From an uncultured Clostridium sp. (GTDB lineage: Bacteria; Bacillota; Clostridia; Clostridiales; Clostridiaceae), in the NCBI GenBank assembly GCA_903789665.1, contig CAIFEX010000010.1, positions 1-64,000 of the forward strand: a stretch of 64,000 nt of DNA. The letters run 5' to 3'. Position numbers and translations under genes: made by a program. Shown here in pieces: positions 45,701-54,013 of this stretch (positions are counted from its first letter, which is position 1; each line of letters begins with the position of its first letter). The notes beneath the pieces were generated by a model. The model worked only from the letters and a program-made list of their open reading frames with translations, had not been told where the DNA came from and made no database searches.

Positions 45701-46785
45701 CGGATTGAATCATTTAAACCATTTAGAGAACTTGGATCATTGCCAAGCACACTGATACACAATGGTCTTATTTCTTCAGGTATTTTTTCTGTCAGCACTC
45801 TGAGTGCCTTGCTTCTTTGACTTGTTATCAACACCCTTTTACCATGGGCAAGAAGATGACATATTAAATTGACTATGGTATGACTTTTGCCAGTACCTGG
45901 AGGTCCCTGAACGACTACTCCATAGTTTTGGGAAATTTTCTTTACTATTTCTTTTTGCTCTAAATTTGCAGGCAACGGAAAAAGTAAATCCTCTCCTACT
46001 TTTTCCCATTCATGTTTTTCTTCATCATTACAGTCAATATTTTTTTCATCTACCAATGCCCTTATAGTCTCAGGTATTTTACAGCCATTATCTATAGCCT
46101 TAATTATATTATTTATTTCGATCTGCCACAATTTAGCATTACTTTTTCTTACAAAAATAACAGAAGTATTATATATATTTGGATATTCTTCAAAGTTAAT
46201 TCTCTTTTTTGAAAAATTACTTTTTTTAAATTCCCCCGAAATATCTATATATGAAAAAAGTTTTAAAAATATTTGTTCAATTTGTTTTAAATTTCTCGGA
46301 TCCAGGTTAATTCTATTTATCCTATCAGCTAAAGCAAAAATATCATGTATATTACATTCCTCAAATCCCTCAAATAATGAGGTTTCCAAAACAGTTTTAC
46401 TTGAAGGGATCAGTGTAAATACCTCTTTTCCTCTGTCAAACCCTATTTTCATCCTTGTAGTTAGTACAGGATGAAGGATCTTTTCATTCCCTCTTTTCCA
46501 CAGGAGTAAACCATGTCCAAAAACTACTTCAAAATTATCCTCATTTTTTTCATTTTCCTGATATATATGGAAAAATTCTTCATACAGCTTGCCGCACTTT
46601 ATATTTACTTCAATCCAAGGTTCATTTATATTCAGTTTATTTACAGTACATCCCGATATGTGTGAAAAATCCTCTTCCCAATAAAATTTCTCATAATCAT
46701 ATACACTTCTTATAACCTTCCTATTTAATTTTTTCAAGCTCAATAAATAAGAAAATATATTTTTTACCCTGTTCCTATAATCCAT
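42703..46785 (-). CDS. Large SF1 helicase with C-terminal nuclease-like domain
   Basis: A 1360-residue superfamily 1 (UPF1-like, COG1112 type) helicase. Walker A is VVQGPPGTGKSHTIVNL (near residue 295) and Walker B is VIFDESSQSD (near 960). Motif III VGDDNQISP, motif V-like AYSFQGDERDIMFLS and motif VI VAASRARNQMWLF follow. About 650 residues, mostly charged helices, lie between motifs I and II. The last ~110 residues resemble the Vsr/MTES_1575 restriction-nuclease domain on many defence helicases (KYNMDFIVEG, VICDGD, ERQLDLERAGWVFYRIMG). The expected Glu of IECDG is Ile here, so nuclease activity is doubtful. The start is the ATG at 46783-46785 after AGGAGGGAG. It has its own promoter and terminator. 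DNA or RNA surveillance or phage defence is the likely role. Confidence 0.85.
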   Translation of the reverse strand: MDYRNRVKNIFSYLLSLKKLNRKVIRSVYDYEKFYWEEDFSHISGCTVNKLNINEPWIEVNIKCGKLYEEFFHIYQENEKNEDNFEVVFGHGLLLWKRGNEKILHPVLTTRMKIGFDRGKEVFTLIPSSKTVLETSLFEGFEECNIHDIFALADRINRINLDPRNLKQIEQIFLKLFSYIDISGEFKKSNFSKKRINFEEYPNIYNTSVIFVRKSNAKLWQIEINNIIKAIDNGCKIPETIRALVDEKNIDCNDEEKHEWEKVGEDLLFPLPANLEQKEIVKKISQNYGVVVQGPPGTGKSHTIVNLICHLLAHGKRVLITSQRSKALRVLTEKIPEEIRPLCISVLGNDPSSLNGLNDSIRRITDNLSMDADSMRREVELLENKLEFCKERQNELYKKFKCIQELERKNVNYDGREYTLMDIAKWVRSNRKKYCWLEDRISMEDIMPLTEREFDLLIYLREVVDKNQKYEFDNLKGVIGKIPEDDEICGKISEYKKLRLEYHRYIKMLKGWYVPCDSVCEYDKLLALLEECKGKITILGEGVWGSIFNKYYNSNLTRQTFKDLLYKSNNCMLIFSKIRNQIRNHNIEISDDIDIDSFLENFEVLYSCFDKKGKIGKIFIMTHPECNYVLKNCKVDGVPLRNMEQAIIVKLYIQQRQIVNELKNIWNNTMRDYGLKTVTLSMKPSDMVIMEKNLEYLQEIVNWDMKYKKLIEKNLGRIAFPKDIDWHNKESYDYLAECVKAIKGVNTYNDDKAYIEVFKKTIKNTGKLKKLYEAVDKLNVEEVKAVLQELREIKGLKNKCIKIDELVDKLSKVCPETAENIIDNWGSGKEKFNDWAQAWKWAQWNSLLDHMYSLNLEKIEGAIGIEKSREKEIIKEMVSKKTWYNQILKTTENEKRSLFSWMQAVKRIGKGRGKMVPEYRRIAQREMEKCKKVIPVWIMPLNRVIENIKLSKNMFDVIIFDESSQSDLFSLCALMRAKRAVIVGDDNQISPEVIGVDQKTMHGLINKYLKDIPQKQWFDLQTSLYDTALRVFPSRLMLKEHFRCVPEIINFSNNLAYSGEMLTLRYPKVHERFYPVINTIKVQDGIRDSRKPVNIKEAECLVEKVVSCCRDSKYSNMSMGVISLLGDAQGKLIENMLKEKIGVREIIKRKLICGDAYSFQGDERDIMFLSMVISKNVKFAPLTKENDIKRFNVAASRARNQMWLFHSVDLKDLNEECVRYSLLNYCLNYNKHDKNSGNVEYIFQTEFQKDVYNLIKSRGYKVTPKVEIGKYNMDFIVEGMRNRVAVICDGDVPSEEYNWKEAVERQLDLERAGWVFYRIMGGEFYYEPEKTMEKLWNKLNNMGIERYSLQTSDTEALKVV

Positions 46786-46837
46786 AATCTCCCTCCTAAT
46801 AATGGCCAATTAAATAGTATATTTACTTTTATGTTAA

Positions 46838-46866
46838 ATTATACCATCGAATGAGGAAAATTTCAA
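46838..46866 (-). promoter_or_regulatory. Sigma-A promoter of the helicase gene
   Basis: On the minus strand TTGAAA, 17 bases, TATAAT, about 50 bases before the start codon. It supports constitutive expression of the helicase as a single gene. Confidence 0.75.
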
Positions 46867-46954
46867 AATTTTCGTTAAACAAAATTCACATATTCATGAC
46901 AGTATTTTTCTACAATTATTTAAAAATTAAAAGAAGCAAGTTTTAAAATAAAGC

Positions 46955-47554
46955 TCACTTCCTGACTTTTTTCACTATTATTTTGTAAACAATAAATCCT
47001 ATTATCACAATCACTAAGGCCATATCAGCAAAATGGAACCAACTTCTTATAATTGTCCAATTCTCTCCCATCTTATATCCAGCATATCCTAAAAATATGC
47101 TCCACAACAGGGAACCTAACAGAGTATAAACAACAAATTTTTTGATTTCCATTTTACTTATACCTGCAGGAAGAGAAATAAAAGTTCTAATTATAGGTAA
47201 AAGTCTGGAAAAAAATACAATTTTTTCTCCATATTTATTAAAATAGTAATCACTTTTCTCAAGACGTGACTTAGACAACCTAAGTTTATCTGCATATTTT
47301 TCAACTAAAGGTCTTCCTCCTATTCTTCCTAAAAAATAAGCACCTATAGAGCCTAACATCCCGCCTAGTGTCCCAAATACTATAATAAGTAATAAATTTA
47401 ACCTCCCGGTAAAACTCAAATATCCCCCAAAAGGTAATATAGCTTCACTGGGAATAGGTATACATGCACTTTCCAATGCCATTGCTGCAGTTATACCTAT
47501 ATAACCAGTTTTATCTAAAACAAAAATAACTGCATTTATTAAGCTTTCTACCAT
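46955..47554 (-). CDS. DedA/VTT-family membrane protein
   Basis: A 199-residue DedA-family protein. Members act in membrane homeostasis, probably in flipping undecaprenyl phosphate or phospholipids. The signs are the N-terminal AMALESACIPIPSEAILPFGGYLS re-entrant motif, LGGMLGSIGAYFLGRIGGRPL, and the FFSRLLPIIRTFISLPAGISKM motif with its conserved Arg, followed by membrane helices to the end. I use the ATG at 47552-47554 after GAGAGGAAATAACG. It follows the ccpA-like gene by 49 bases on the same strand and may be read from it. The substrate is not known. Confidence 0.92.
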   Translation of the reverse strand: MVESLINAVIFVLDKTGYIGITAAMALESACIPIPSEAILPFGGYLSFTGRLNLLLIIVFGTLGGMLGSIGAYFLGRIGGRPLVEKYADKLRLSKSRLEKSDYYFNKYGEKIVFFSRLLPIIRTFISLPAGISKMEIKKFVVYTLLGSLLWSIFLGYAGYKMGENWTIIRSWFHFADMALVIVIIGFIVYKIIVKKVRK

Positions 47555-47603
47555 CGTTATTTCCTCTCTCACTGGGATGAATGTATATATTTATACATAA
47601 TCA

Positions 47604-48599
47604 TTATTTGCAGGAATCTCTTTCAATTAACTCATGTGGCAATATATAATTTCTTTCTTCCAATTTTTCTTTATTTATCATTTTTATAAGCATTCTCATA
47701 CCTATTGAACCCATATCATAAATAGGCTGTGATATAGTTGTCAACTTAGGATAAAATACAGATGCCAAATATACATTATTAAATCCCATTACATCTATAT
47801 CTTCAGGTACCCTGATTCCATTATCCCTGAGTGCATTTATAACTCCAACAGCTATCTCATCGCTGGTGCAAAATATTGAATCTATTTTTGTTTTACTCAA
47901 TATTACATTTATACCTTTATATCCATTTCTAGCTCTAGAACTAGTAAAATAAATCCTATTTTCATCAAGTGTTAGGTTATTTTTTTCAAGAGCCTTTTTA
48001 TAACCTCTATATCTCATAGCACTGGCATTGACTATATCCTCTCCTGCACCTATATAAGCTATTCTTTTGTTACCTTTTTTTATTAAATATGTAACTCCAT
48101 CATAGGCTGCCTTTTCATTGTCAATAGTTACACTTGGAATATCCTCGCCTTTACTCTTGCTTTCCACCAAAACCATAGGAAATTGAAGTTGTTTTATAAG
48201 GCTTAAAATATTGGGTTCAAGAGAATTGCTCATATACAAGACTCCGTCCACCATTTTTTCTTTTAAAACTTTTAAATACTCCATTTCCTTTTCTATATTC
48301 AAATCAGTATTGCACAGTATTATATTATAGTCATATATATTTGCTACATCCTCAGCTCCCCTTACAATTTCAGGATAAAATTGATTGGATATATCTGGGA
48401 TAATTATTCCTATAGTTCTTGTTCTCTGTGTTTTAAGACTTCTTGCCACTATATTCGGCCTATATCCCAATTTTTTAATAGCTTCTACTACTCTCTTCTT
48501 AGTTTCTTCGTTTACAACGTCTACATCATTAAGTACTCTAGATACCGTAGCTATCGAAACTCCAGCTTCTCTTGCCACGTCTTTAATTGATGCCGCCAC
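47604..48599 (-). CDS. ccpA: LacI-family regulator, probable CcpA
   Basis: A 331-residue LacI/GalR repressor. The N-terminal helix-turn-helix reads SIKDVAREAGVSIATVSRVLND, followed by the hinge VARSLKTQRTRTIGIIIPDISNQFYPEI, then a periplasmic-binding-like sensor domain. These and the overall length match CcpA, the global carbon catabolite regulator that binds cre sites with HPr-Ser-P. The position next to ileS is also where I recall the CcpA homologue in Clostridium acetobutylicum. It starts at GTG (48597-48599) after AGGTGATATAAA. A promoter of the form TTGTAA-N17-TATAAT lies just upstream. Another LacI-type regulator is the alternative. Confidence 0.8.
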   Translation of the reverse strand: MAASIKDVAREAGVSIATVSRVLNDVDVVNEETKKRVVEAIKKLGYRPNIVARSLKTQRTRTIGIIIPDISNQFYPEIVRGAEDVANIYDYNIILCNTDLNIEKEMEYLKVLKEKMVDGVLYMSNSLEPNILSLIKQLQFPMVLVESKSKGEDIPSVTIDNEKAAYDGVTYLIKKGNKRIAYIGAGEDIVNASAMRYRGYKKALEKNNLTLDENRIYFTSSRARNGYKGINVILSKTKIDSIFCTSDEIAVGVINALRDNGIRVPEDIDVMGFNNVYLASVFYPKLTTISQPIYDMGSIGMRMLIKMINKEKLEERNYILPHELIERDSCK

Positions 48600-48722
48600 T
48601 TTATATCACCTACCAATTTGTGTTTTTTATAATTATACTTATAAAATTACATTATTACAAGATAATTTACATATTTTTATCAATCACCAACATTTTAATG
48701 CAACAGATTGATTTAAACAACC

Positions 48723-48761
48723 CTCAGTTCCAGGTAAAATCAAAAATTTCCCGGAACTGAG
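48723..48761. terminator. Hairpin between ileS and ccpA
   Basis: CTCAGTTCC pairs perfectly with GGAACTGAG around a 21-base loop that itself has AGG/CCC-type pairing. It follows the ileS stop by about 45 bases. The U-tract on the minus strand is poor (GGTTGTTT), so it may terminate only partly. Confidence 0.6.
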
Positions 48762-48805
48762 AATATTATTTATCAAAAATCTATAACTTATCTCGTTGAC
48801 TTATC

Positions 48806-51800
48806 TCATTTTGCCACTTCCATAGCTATATTAAATTTTTCCCCGTTGATATCACATTCACTATACTTTTTATCGGTATTATAGACAATATTTAAAGAGA
48901 GAGTTTCTTTTTTAATTCTACTTTCAAATTTTTTTACTACAGCTTCAAGTTTCCCACTTCCTGAAACATATAAATTTATTTTATCTGAAACTTCAAATCC
49001 ACTTTCCTTTCTCATATTCTGCACCTTACTTAAAATTTCCCTTAAATCTCCCTCTTCTTTAAGTTCTTCTGTAATAGTGGTCTCCAGAATAATACCTCTG
49101 CTCCCTTCACCTGCAAATGCAAAACCCTCACGGCCTTCCATGGTGATAAGAAGATTATCTGAAGTCAGTTCTATCTCTGTATTTTCTATATTTATCTTTA
49201 CAGTTTCATTATCATTTATTTTTTTTGCAAGTTTTACCTGATCCATGGAAGAGATCTTTTTCCTTATTTGCGGTATCAGTTTCCCATATTTCTTACCCAG
49301 CACTGGTAAATTAGGTTTTATGTTGAAATCTACATATTTTGATAGATCCGCATTGAATTCAATGTTTTTAATATTCAATTCGTCTTTTATTATTTTTCCA
49401 TAATAATCAGGTAAAGTATTTACACTTACAAGCATTTCTGAAAGAGGCTGCCTATTTTTGATATTGGCAGTGTTTCTAGCACTTCTTCCCAACTTAACTA
49501 TCTTATAGGCCTCATCCATATCTCTTTCCAGATTTTCATCAACTGCACTTTCATCATATTTAGGCCATTTACATAAATGTACACTTTCCGGTGCATCTTT
49601 GTCAAGATTTACCACGAGATTTTGATAGATTTCTTCTGTCATAAATGGTACAAAAGGTGCCGCTATTAAAACCAGTGTATTAAGTACCTTATATAGTGTT
49701 ACATATGCACCTATTTTATCTTCTGTCAAATGTGAACCCCAAAACCTTGTTCTATTTCTTCTCACATACCAATTAGAAAGCTGATCAACAAAATCTCCGA
49801 TATTTTGAGCTGCTTGAGTGATCCTATAATTATCCAAATGATCTTCAGTCTCTCTTATAAGTGAATTCAATCTGGAAATTATCCACTTATCCATTACATT
49901 TTTACTGACAAAATCCCTGTAATTCAGTGGATTGAAATTATCTAAATCTGCATAAAGCACATAGAACGAATACACATTCCAGAGAGTTCCCAAAAACTTT
50001 CTCTGGCTATCTTGAACAGCTTCTTCATAGAATCGAGACGGAAGCCAAGGTGCACTTTCAGTATAAAAATACCACCTAGTCGCATCCGCTCCTTCATTTT
50101 CCAGTACCACCTCTGGACTCAATACATTTCCCTTGTGTTTTGACATCTTTATCCCATGTTTATCCAGTACATGCCCTAGAACCAGACAATTTTCAAATGG
50201 GCTCCTGTCAAATAACACAGTAGATATGGCCATAAGAGTATAGAACCATCCTCTAGTTTGATCTACCGCTTCGGATATAAATTGAGCAGGAAAATTTTGC
50301 TTAAAAAGCTCCTTGTTTTCAAAAGGATAATGATGCTGTGCAAAAGGCATGGAACCTGAATCAAACCAACAGTCAATTACATCCGAGGATCTTTTCATTT
50401 CTCTGCCGCATTTAGGACATTTTAATTTAATTTCATCAATATATGGTTTATGAAGTTCTATATTTTCAGGTACATTTATACCTTTTTCTCTTAATTCCTC
50501 AATGCTTCCTATACACTCCTTGTGTCCGCATTCACATTCCCATATTGGAAGTGGTGTACCCCAATATCTCTCTCTGCTGAGACCCCAGTCTATTACTCCT
50601 CCAACAAAGTTTCCAAATCTTCCGGTTCTTATATTGTCAGGATACCAATTTGTATTATTGGTATTTCTAACCAGTTCATCTCTGACAGAGGACATTTTAA
50701 TAAACCAGGTATCCCTCGGATAATATAAAAGAGGAGTATCACATCTCCAGCAAAATGGGTAAGAGTGAGTGAATTTCTCTGTTTTATAAAGTATTCCCTT
50801 TTCCTTTAAATACTCTATTATCTTGGACTCTGCATTTTTTACAAATATTCCCTTCCAGGGTGTAACTTCTTCTTTAAATCTACCCTGTGTATCTACAGAA
50901 TTGGTCATAGGTATGTCATACTTTTTACAGCTTTTACTGTCATCTTCACCAAAAGCAGGGGCAGTATGCACTATCCCGGTACCATCAGTCAAAGTTACAT
51001 AATCTGCATGGATCACATAATGTGCCCTGCCCTTAAAAGATACAAAATTGAACATCGGTTCATAGTCCAGGCCAACCAATTCTGTTCCTTTGAATTTTTT
51101 CAAGATTCTGTACTCATCTTCCAGTTTATTCAAAAGAGCTTCTGCCAATATTAAATGTTCTCCTTTGTTTAACACTTCCACGTAATCATAATTTTCATTC
51201 ACTGCCAATGCCATATTATTTGGAAGTGTCCATGGAGTTGTCGTCCATGCAAGCATATATTTATTCTTATTCTTGAGTTTAAATTTAACGTATATGGACG
51301 TTTCCTTTACATCTTTGTATCCCTGTGAAACCTCATGAGAAGAAAGTGCAGTACCGCACCTCGGACAATAGGGTACTACCTTATGGCCCTTATACAAAAG
51401 CCCTTTTTTCCATATTTCCTTCAATGCCCACCATTCAGATTCTATATAGTCATTATGATAAGTTACATAGGGATTATCCATATCCACCCAGAAACCTATC
51501 CTATCGGACATCTTTCTCCACTGACTCACATATGTAAATACACTGTCTTTACATTTCTTTATGAAATTTTCCACCCCATAATCCTCTATTTGGGGTTTAC
51601 CTGAAATTCCAAGACTTTTTTCAACTTCAAGCTCCACTGGAAGACCATGGGTATCCCATCCGGCTTTTCTCAAAACCTTATATCCCTGCATAGCTTTATA
51701 TCTAGGTATAAGATCCTTCATAGACCTTGTCAAGACATGGCCTATATGCGGTTTCCCGTTAGCAGTTGGAGGTCCATCATAAAAAGTAAAATACTTCCCA

Positions 51801-51910
51801 TCCCCATTCTCCTTAAAGCTTTTTTCCTCTATTTTCTTGTCTTTCCATAATTCAAGGACATCTTTTTCTCTTTGGACAAAACTTTTGCTATTGTCGATTT
51901 TTTTGTACAT
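48806..51910 (-). CDS. ileS: Isoleucyl-tRNA synthetase
   Basis: IleS charges tRNA-Ile and edits misactivated valine. The 1034-residue protein has the class I HIGH motif (PHIGHVLT) and the KMSKHKGNV signature, with a large editing domain inserted between them (about residues 180-390, including [12 protein letters not shown] and [15 protein letters not shown]). A long C-terminal extension follows. Length and the extended C-terminus indicate the eukaryote-like (IleS2-type) form, which in some bacteria is less sensitive to mupirocin; the sequence alone does not show a phenotype. Expression is controlled by the T-box leader upstream. Confidence 0.97.
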   Translation of the reverse strand: MYKKIDNSKSFVQREKDVLELWKDKKIEEKSFKENGDGKYFTFYDGPPTANGKPHIGHVLTRSMKDLIPRYKAMQGYKVLRKAGWDTHGLPVELEVEKSLGISGKPQIEDYGVENFIKKCKDSVFTYVSQWRKMSDRIGFWVDMDNPYVTYHNDYIESEWWALKEIWKKGLLYKGHKVVPYCPRCGTALSSHEVSQGYKDVKETSIYVKFKLKNKNKYMLAWTTTPWTLPNNMALAVNENYDYVEVLNKGEHLILAEALLNKLEDEYRILKKFKGTELVGLDYEPMFNFVSFKGRAHYVIHADYVTLTDGTGIVHTAPAFGEDDSKSCKKYDIPMTNSVDTQGRFKEEVTPWKGIFVKNAESKIIEYLKEKGILYKTEKFTHSYPFCWRCDTPLLYYPRDTWFIKMSSVRDELVRNTNNTNWYPDNIRTGRFGNFVGGVIDWGLSRERYWGTPLPIWECECGHKECIGSIEELREKGINVPENIELHKPYIDEIKLKCPKCGREMKRSSDVIDCWFDSGSMPFAQHHYPFENKELFKQNFPAQFISEAVDQTRGWFYTLMAISTVLFDRSPFENCLVLGHVLDKHGIKMSKHKGNVLSPEVVLENEGADATRWYFYTESAPWLPSRFYEEAVQDSQRKFLGTLWNVYSFYVLYADLDNFNPLNYRDFVSKNVMDKWIISRLNSLIRETEDHLDNYRITQAAQNIGDFVDQLSNWYVRRNRTRFWGSHLTEDKIGAYVTLYKVLNTLVLIAAPFVPFMTEEIYQNLVVNLDKDAPESVHLCKWPKYDESAVDENLERDMDEAYKIVKLGRSARNTANIKNRQPLSEMLVSVNTLPDYYGKIIKDELNIKNIEFNADLSKYVDFNIKPNLPVLGKKYGKLIPQIRKKISSMDQVKLAKKINDNETVKINIENTEIELTSDNLLITMEGREGFAFAGEGSRGIILETTITEELKEEGDLREILSKVQNMRKESGFEVSDKINLYVSGSGKLEAVVKKFESRIKKETLSLNIVYNTDKKYSECDINGEKFNIAMEVAK

Positions 51911-52003
51911 GATTTGACCCCTTTCTCTCTTATTATTAAATCTTTACTAATATACACATTTTATACAAGATGATGAACTAAAATATACAGAAAATAAATA
52001 AAA

Positions 52004-52265
52004 AAACTTCATCCAAATAGGACGAAGTTTTGTTCGCTATACCACCTATGATAATGTTTCTACTATGATATAATTTTCTTTAACGCAGAATTACGTAAAA
52101 GTCTACTCCAGCATATATCCACAATTCCATTTCAACTTTCAAACTCCGAAGTGATTTTCTCCAATTCATTCTATGAGTTCTCACCGTCCCTCATTCTCTG
52201 TAAGTAATTACAAATTTGGATACTCTTCTTCTTCAATGTTTCTTAAGACGACTACGATTTAATTT
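52004..52265 (-). promoter_or_regulatory. T-box riboswitch leader of ileS
   Basis: The 480 bases between ileS and the MBL gene hold this leader and its promoter. On the minus strand the stem I region has the AGAGA and GGTGAGAAC features and a likely AUC isoleucine specifier codon (52153-52155, in GAAAATCACTTC). The T-box core AGGTGGTATAGCGAAC (52032-52047) offers UGGU to the tRNA-Ile acceptor end. A terminator follows: AAACTTCGTCC with GGATGAAGTTT (52004-52030) and a T-run. Uncharged tRNA-Ile should favour the antiterminator and so ileS expression. Confidence 0.9.
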
Positions 52266-52271
52266 CCTTCT

Positions 52272-52300
52272 ATTATATTATATGATTTTTTCATTGTCAA
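52272..52300 (-). promoter_or_regulatory. Sigma-A promoter of the ileS leader
   Basis: On the minus strand TTGACA, 17 bases, TATAAT: exact consensus. The transcript should start near 52265, at the beginning of the T-box stem I region. Confidence 0.9.
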
Positions 52301-52391
52301 TAATTTATGCTATATTATTAATAATACACCTATAATATTCATATAATAACACCAACAATAAAAAAAGTCTTTTATAAAGGGGATATGCTTT

Positions 52392-53024
52392 ATGAAAATA
52401 AAATGGTTAGGCCACTCTAGTTTTCTATTGCAGGATTCAATGGGCCGTACATTTCTAACAGATCCTTTTGACGGAACCGTAGGTTACAAGGTTTTCCAAG
52501 ATAAAGTGGATTCAATTACAATAAGTCACAATCATTTTGACCACAACTATACGAAAAATGTAAAGTACAGCCATATTATAGACAAACCAGGTTTCTTTAA
52601 TCCAGATGGTATATCAATTGTGGGAATACCTTCTTATCACGACAAAGTGAAAGGTGCAAAACGTGGCAAAAATATAATATTTGTAATAGAAATGGACAAT
52701 TATAGAATATGTCATCTTGGAGATATAGGATATGTGCTATCTAAAGATGAGATAGATAAATTAGGCAAAATAGATGTATTGATGATTCCAGTAGGGGGTA
52801 ACTTTACCATAGACGGTAAAGAAGCTGCAATACTTGCTAAATCCATCAACAGTCATATAATAATTCCCATGCACTATAAAACTTCCCTGCTGACTTTTGA
52901 ACTGGATGGATTGGAGAAATTCCTCAAATACGTAAAAAATGCTGAAAGAGTTAAAAGCAATACTCTGGTTGTAGAAAACAATCTGGAGAAATACAATTTA
53001 GTCAAGATACTTGATTTCAAATAG
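52392..53024 (+). CDS. UlaG-type metallo-beta-lactamase-fold hydrolase
   Basis: A 210-residue MBL-fold protein of the short UlaG/YtkL-like group. It opens MKIKWLGHSSFLLQD, then FLTDPFDG and the zinc motif SHNHFDH (near residue 49). GIPSYHD, HLGDIGY and the late MHYKTS supply the other ligands. Such proteins hydrolyse phosphodiester or lactone bonds in various pathways; the substrate here is unknown. AAAGGGG precedes ATG. It lies tail to tail with the ArsR gene, with three bases between their stop codons. Confidence 0.9.
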   Translation: MKIKWLGHSSFLLQDSMGRTFLTDPFDGTVGYKVFQDKVDSITISHNHFDHNYTKNVKYSHIIDKPGFFNPDGISIVGIPSYHDKVKGAKRGKNIIFVIEMDNYRICHLGDIGYVLSKDEIDKLGKIDVLMIPVGGNFTIDGKEAAILAKSINSHIIIPMHYKTSLLTFELDGLEKFLKYVKNAERVKSNTLVVENNLEKYNLVKILDFK

Positions 53025-53027
53025 CTT

Positions 53028-53393
53028 TTAACTGTGTTCAACATGTTCCAGTCCTGCATTGAACAATTTGTTTATATGTTCGTCATCTAAAGAATAATAT
53101 ACTGATTTCCCATCTCTTCTAAATTTAACCAAACGAGCTGTCTTTAAAATTCTAAGCTGGTGAGATATAGCGGACTGACTCATTTGAAGTATTTCCGCTA
53201 TATCACATACACAGAGCTCTTTCTTAAACAGTGCATATATTATCTTAATCCTTGTAAAATCACCCAACACTTTAAAAAGGCCAGAAAGATCCCTAAAGAC
53301 TTTTTCATCCAGCATACTTTCTTTAACACTTTTTATACAATCTTCATGAAGTTCAGTACAAGAACACACTTCAATTTCCGAGTCCTCTTTCAC
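53028..53393 (-). CDS. ArsR/SmtB-family metal-responsive repressor
   Basis: A 121-residue winged-helix repressor of the ArsR/SmtB family. The recognition region is ELCVCDIAEILQMSQSAISHQLRILKTARLV, which also contains the CadC/ArsR-type metal-binding CVC motif. An extra Cys pair near the N-terminus (VCSC) is the second typical ligand set of CadC. A late Asp/His segment (DDEHINKLFNAGLEHVEHS) resembles the alpha-5 zinc site of CzrA/SmtB. It starts at GTG (53391-53393) behind GAGGGG. No metal pump gene is next to it, so its target is elsewhere. Cd, Pb or Zn are candidate inducers. Confidence 0.88.
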   Translation of the reverse strand: MKEDSEIEVCSCTELHEDCIKSVKESMLDEKVFRDLSGLFKVLGDFTRIKIIYALFKKELCVCDIAEILQMSQSAISHQLRILKTARLVKFRRDGKSVYYSLDDEHINKLFNAGLEHVEHS

Positions 53394-53477
53394 ATTATCA
53401 ACCCCTCACTATGGAGTATTATAATATATTTAATTAGAGTCTTTCAAGTAAATTCAACAGTAGGATAAAAATAATTT

Positions 53478-53993
53478 TCAATTATAAAGCATTTCCACAA
53501 CCTTGTGGGATTTTAAACTCTTTTTTACATCAATAATCCTTTGATTGCCTGAACCCTTGAATTTTAATTTACTGTCCTTTTTATCTTCTTCAAATTTTCC
53601 ATCAACCAATACATCTACATTGTTTATCAAGCTCTGCCACTGTTCATTTTGAGTGCTGCCAACAATATATTCAAAAGTATACCCCGTATAACACCATATA
53701 TTCAAACCCAGCCGCTCTATTTTCTCTGCCAGGTAGGCGAACTCACCTGCCTGTTCAAAGGGATCTCCGCCTGAAAATGTTACTCCAGTTATCAAGGGAT
53801 TGTTTTTAACCTGCATAATCAATTCATCTGTATCTTCAAGTTCTCCTCCACTAAAATCATGGGTGGAAGGATTAAAGCATCCTCTGCAGTTGTGCCTGCA
53901 TCCTTGAGCAAAAAATACCCTCCTCATTCCAGGTCCATTGACTAAACTTTCATAGGCAATACCTGCAAGCCTGATTTTCTTTTTTACCACCAA
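53478..53993 (-). CDS. nrdG: Anaerobic ribonucleotide reductase activating enzyme
   Basis: NrdG is the radical SAM activase that makes the glycyl radical on NrdD. The protein has the iron-sulfur motif CRHNCRGC, preceded by ESLVNGPGMRRVFFAQG and followed by ITGVTFSGGDPFEQ and IWCYTGYT. I place the start at the TTG at 53991-53993, six bases after GGGAGG (171 residues); the GTG one codon later is also possible. A longer frame to 54029 overlaps the end of nrdD and lacks a ribosome binding site. It follows nrdD by 20 bases as one operon. Confidence 0.95.
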   Translation of the reverse strand: MVVKKKIRLAGIAYESLVNGPGMRRVFFAQGCRHNCRGCFNPSTHDFSGGELEDTDELIMQVKNNPLITGVTFSGGDPFEQAGEFAYLAEKIERLGLNIWCYTGYTFEYIVGSTQNEQWQSLINNVDVLVDGKFEEDKKDSKLKFKGSGNQRIIDVKKSLKSHKVVEMLYN

Positions 53994-54013
53994 GATTCGC
54001 CTCCCTAGACAAT

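Noticed and set aside
42703..46785. Multi-gene defence island around the helicase
   Set aside because: Neighbours are prdR, dedA, ccpA and ileS. No restriction, toxin, integrase or phage genes are present, so at most it is a stand-alone defence gene.
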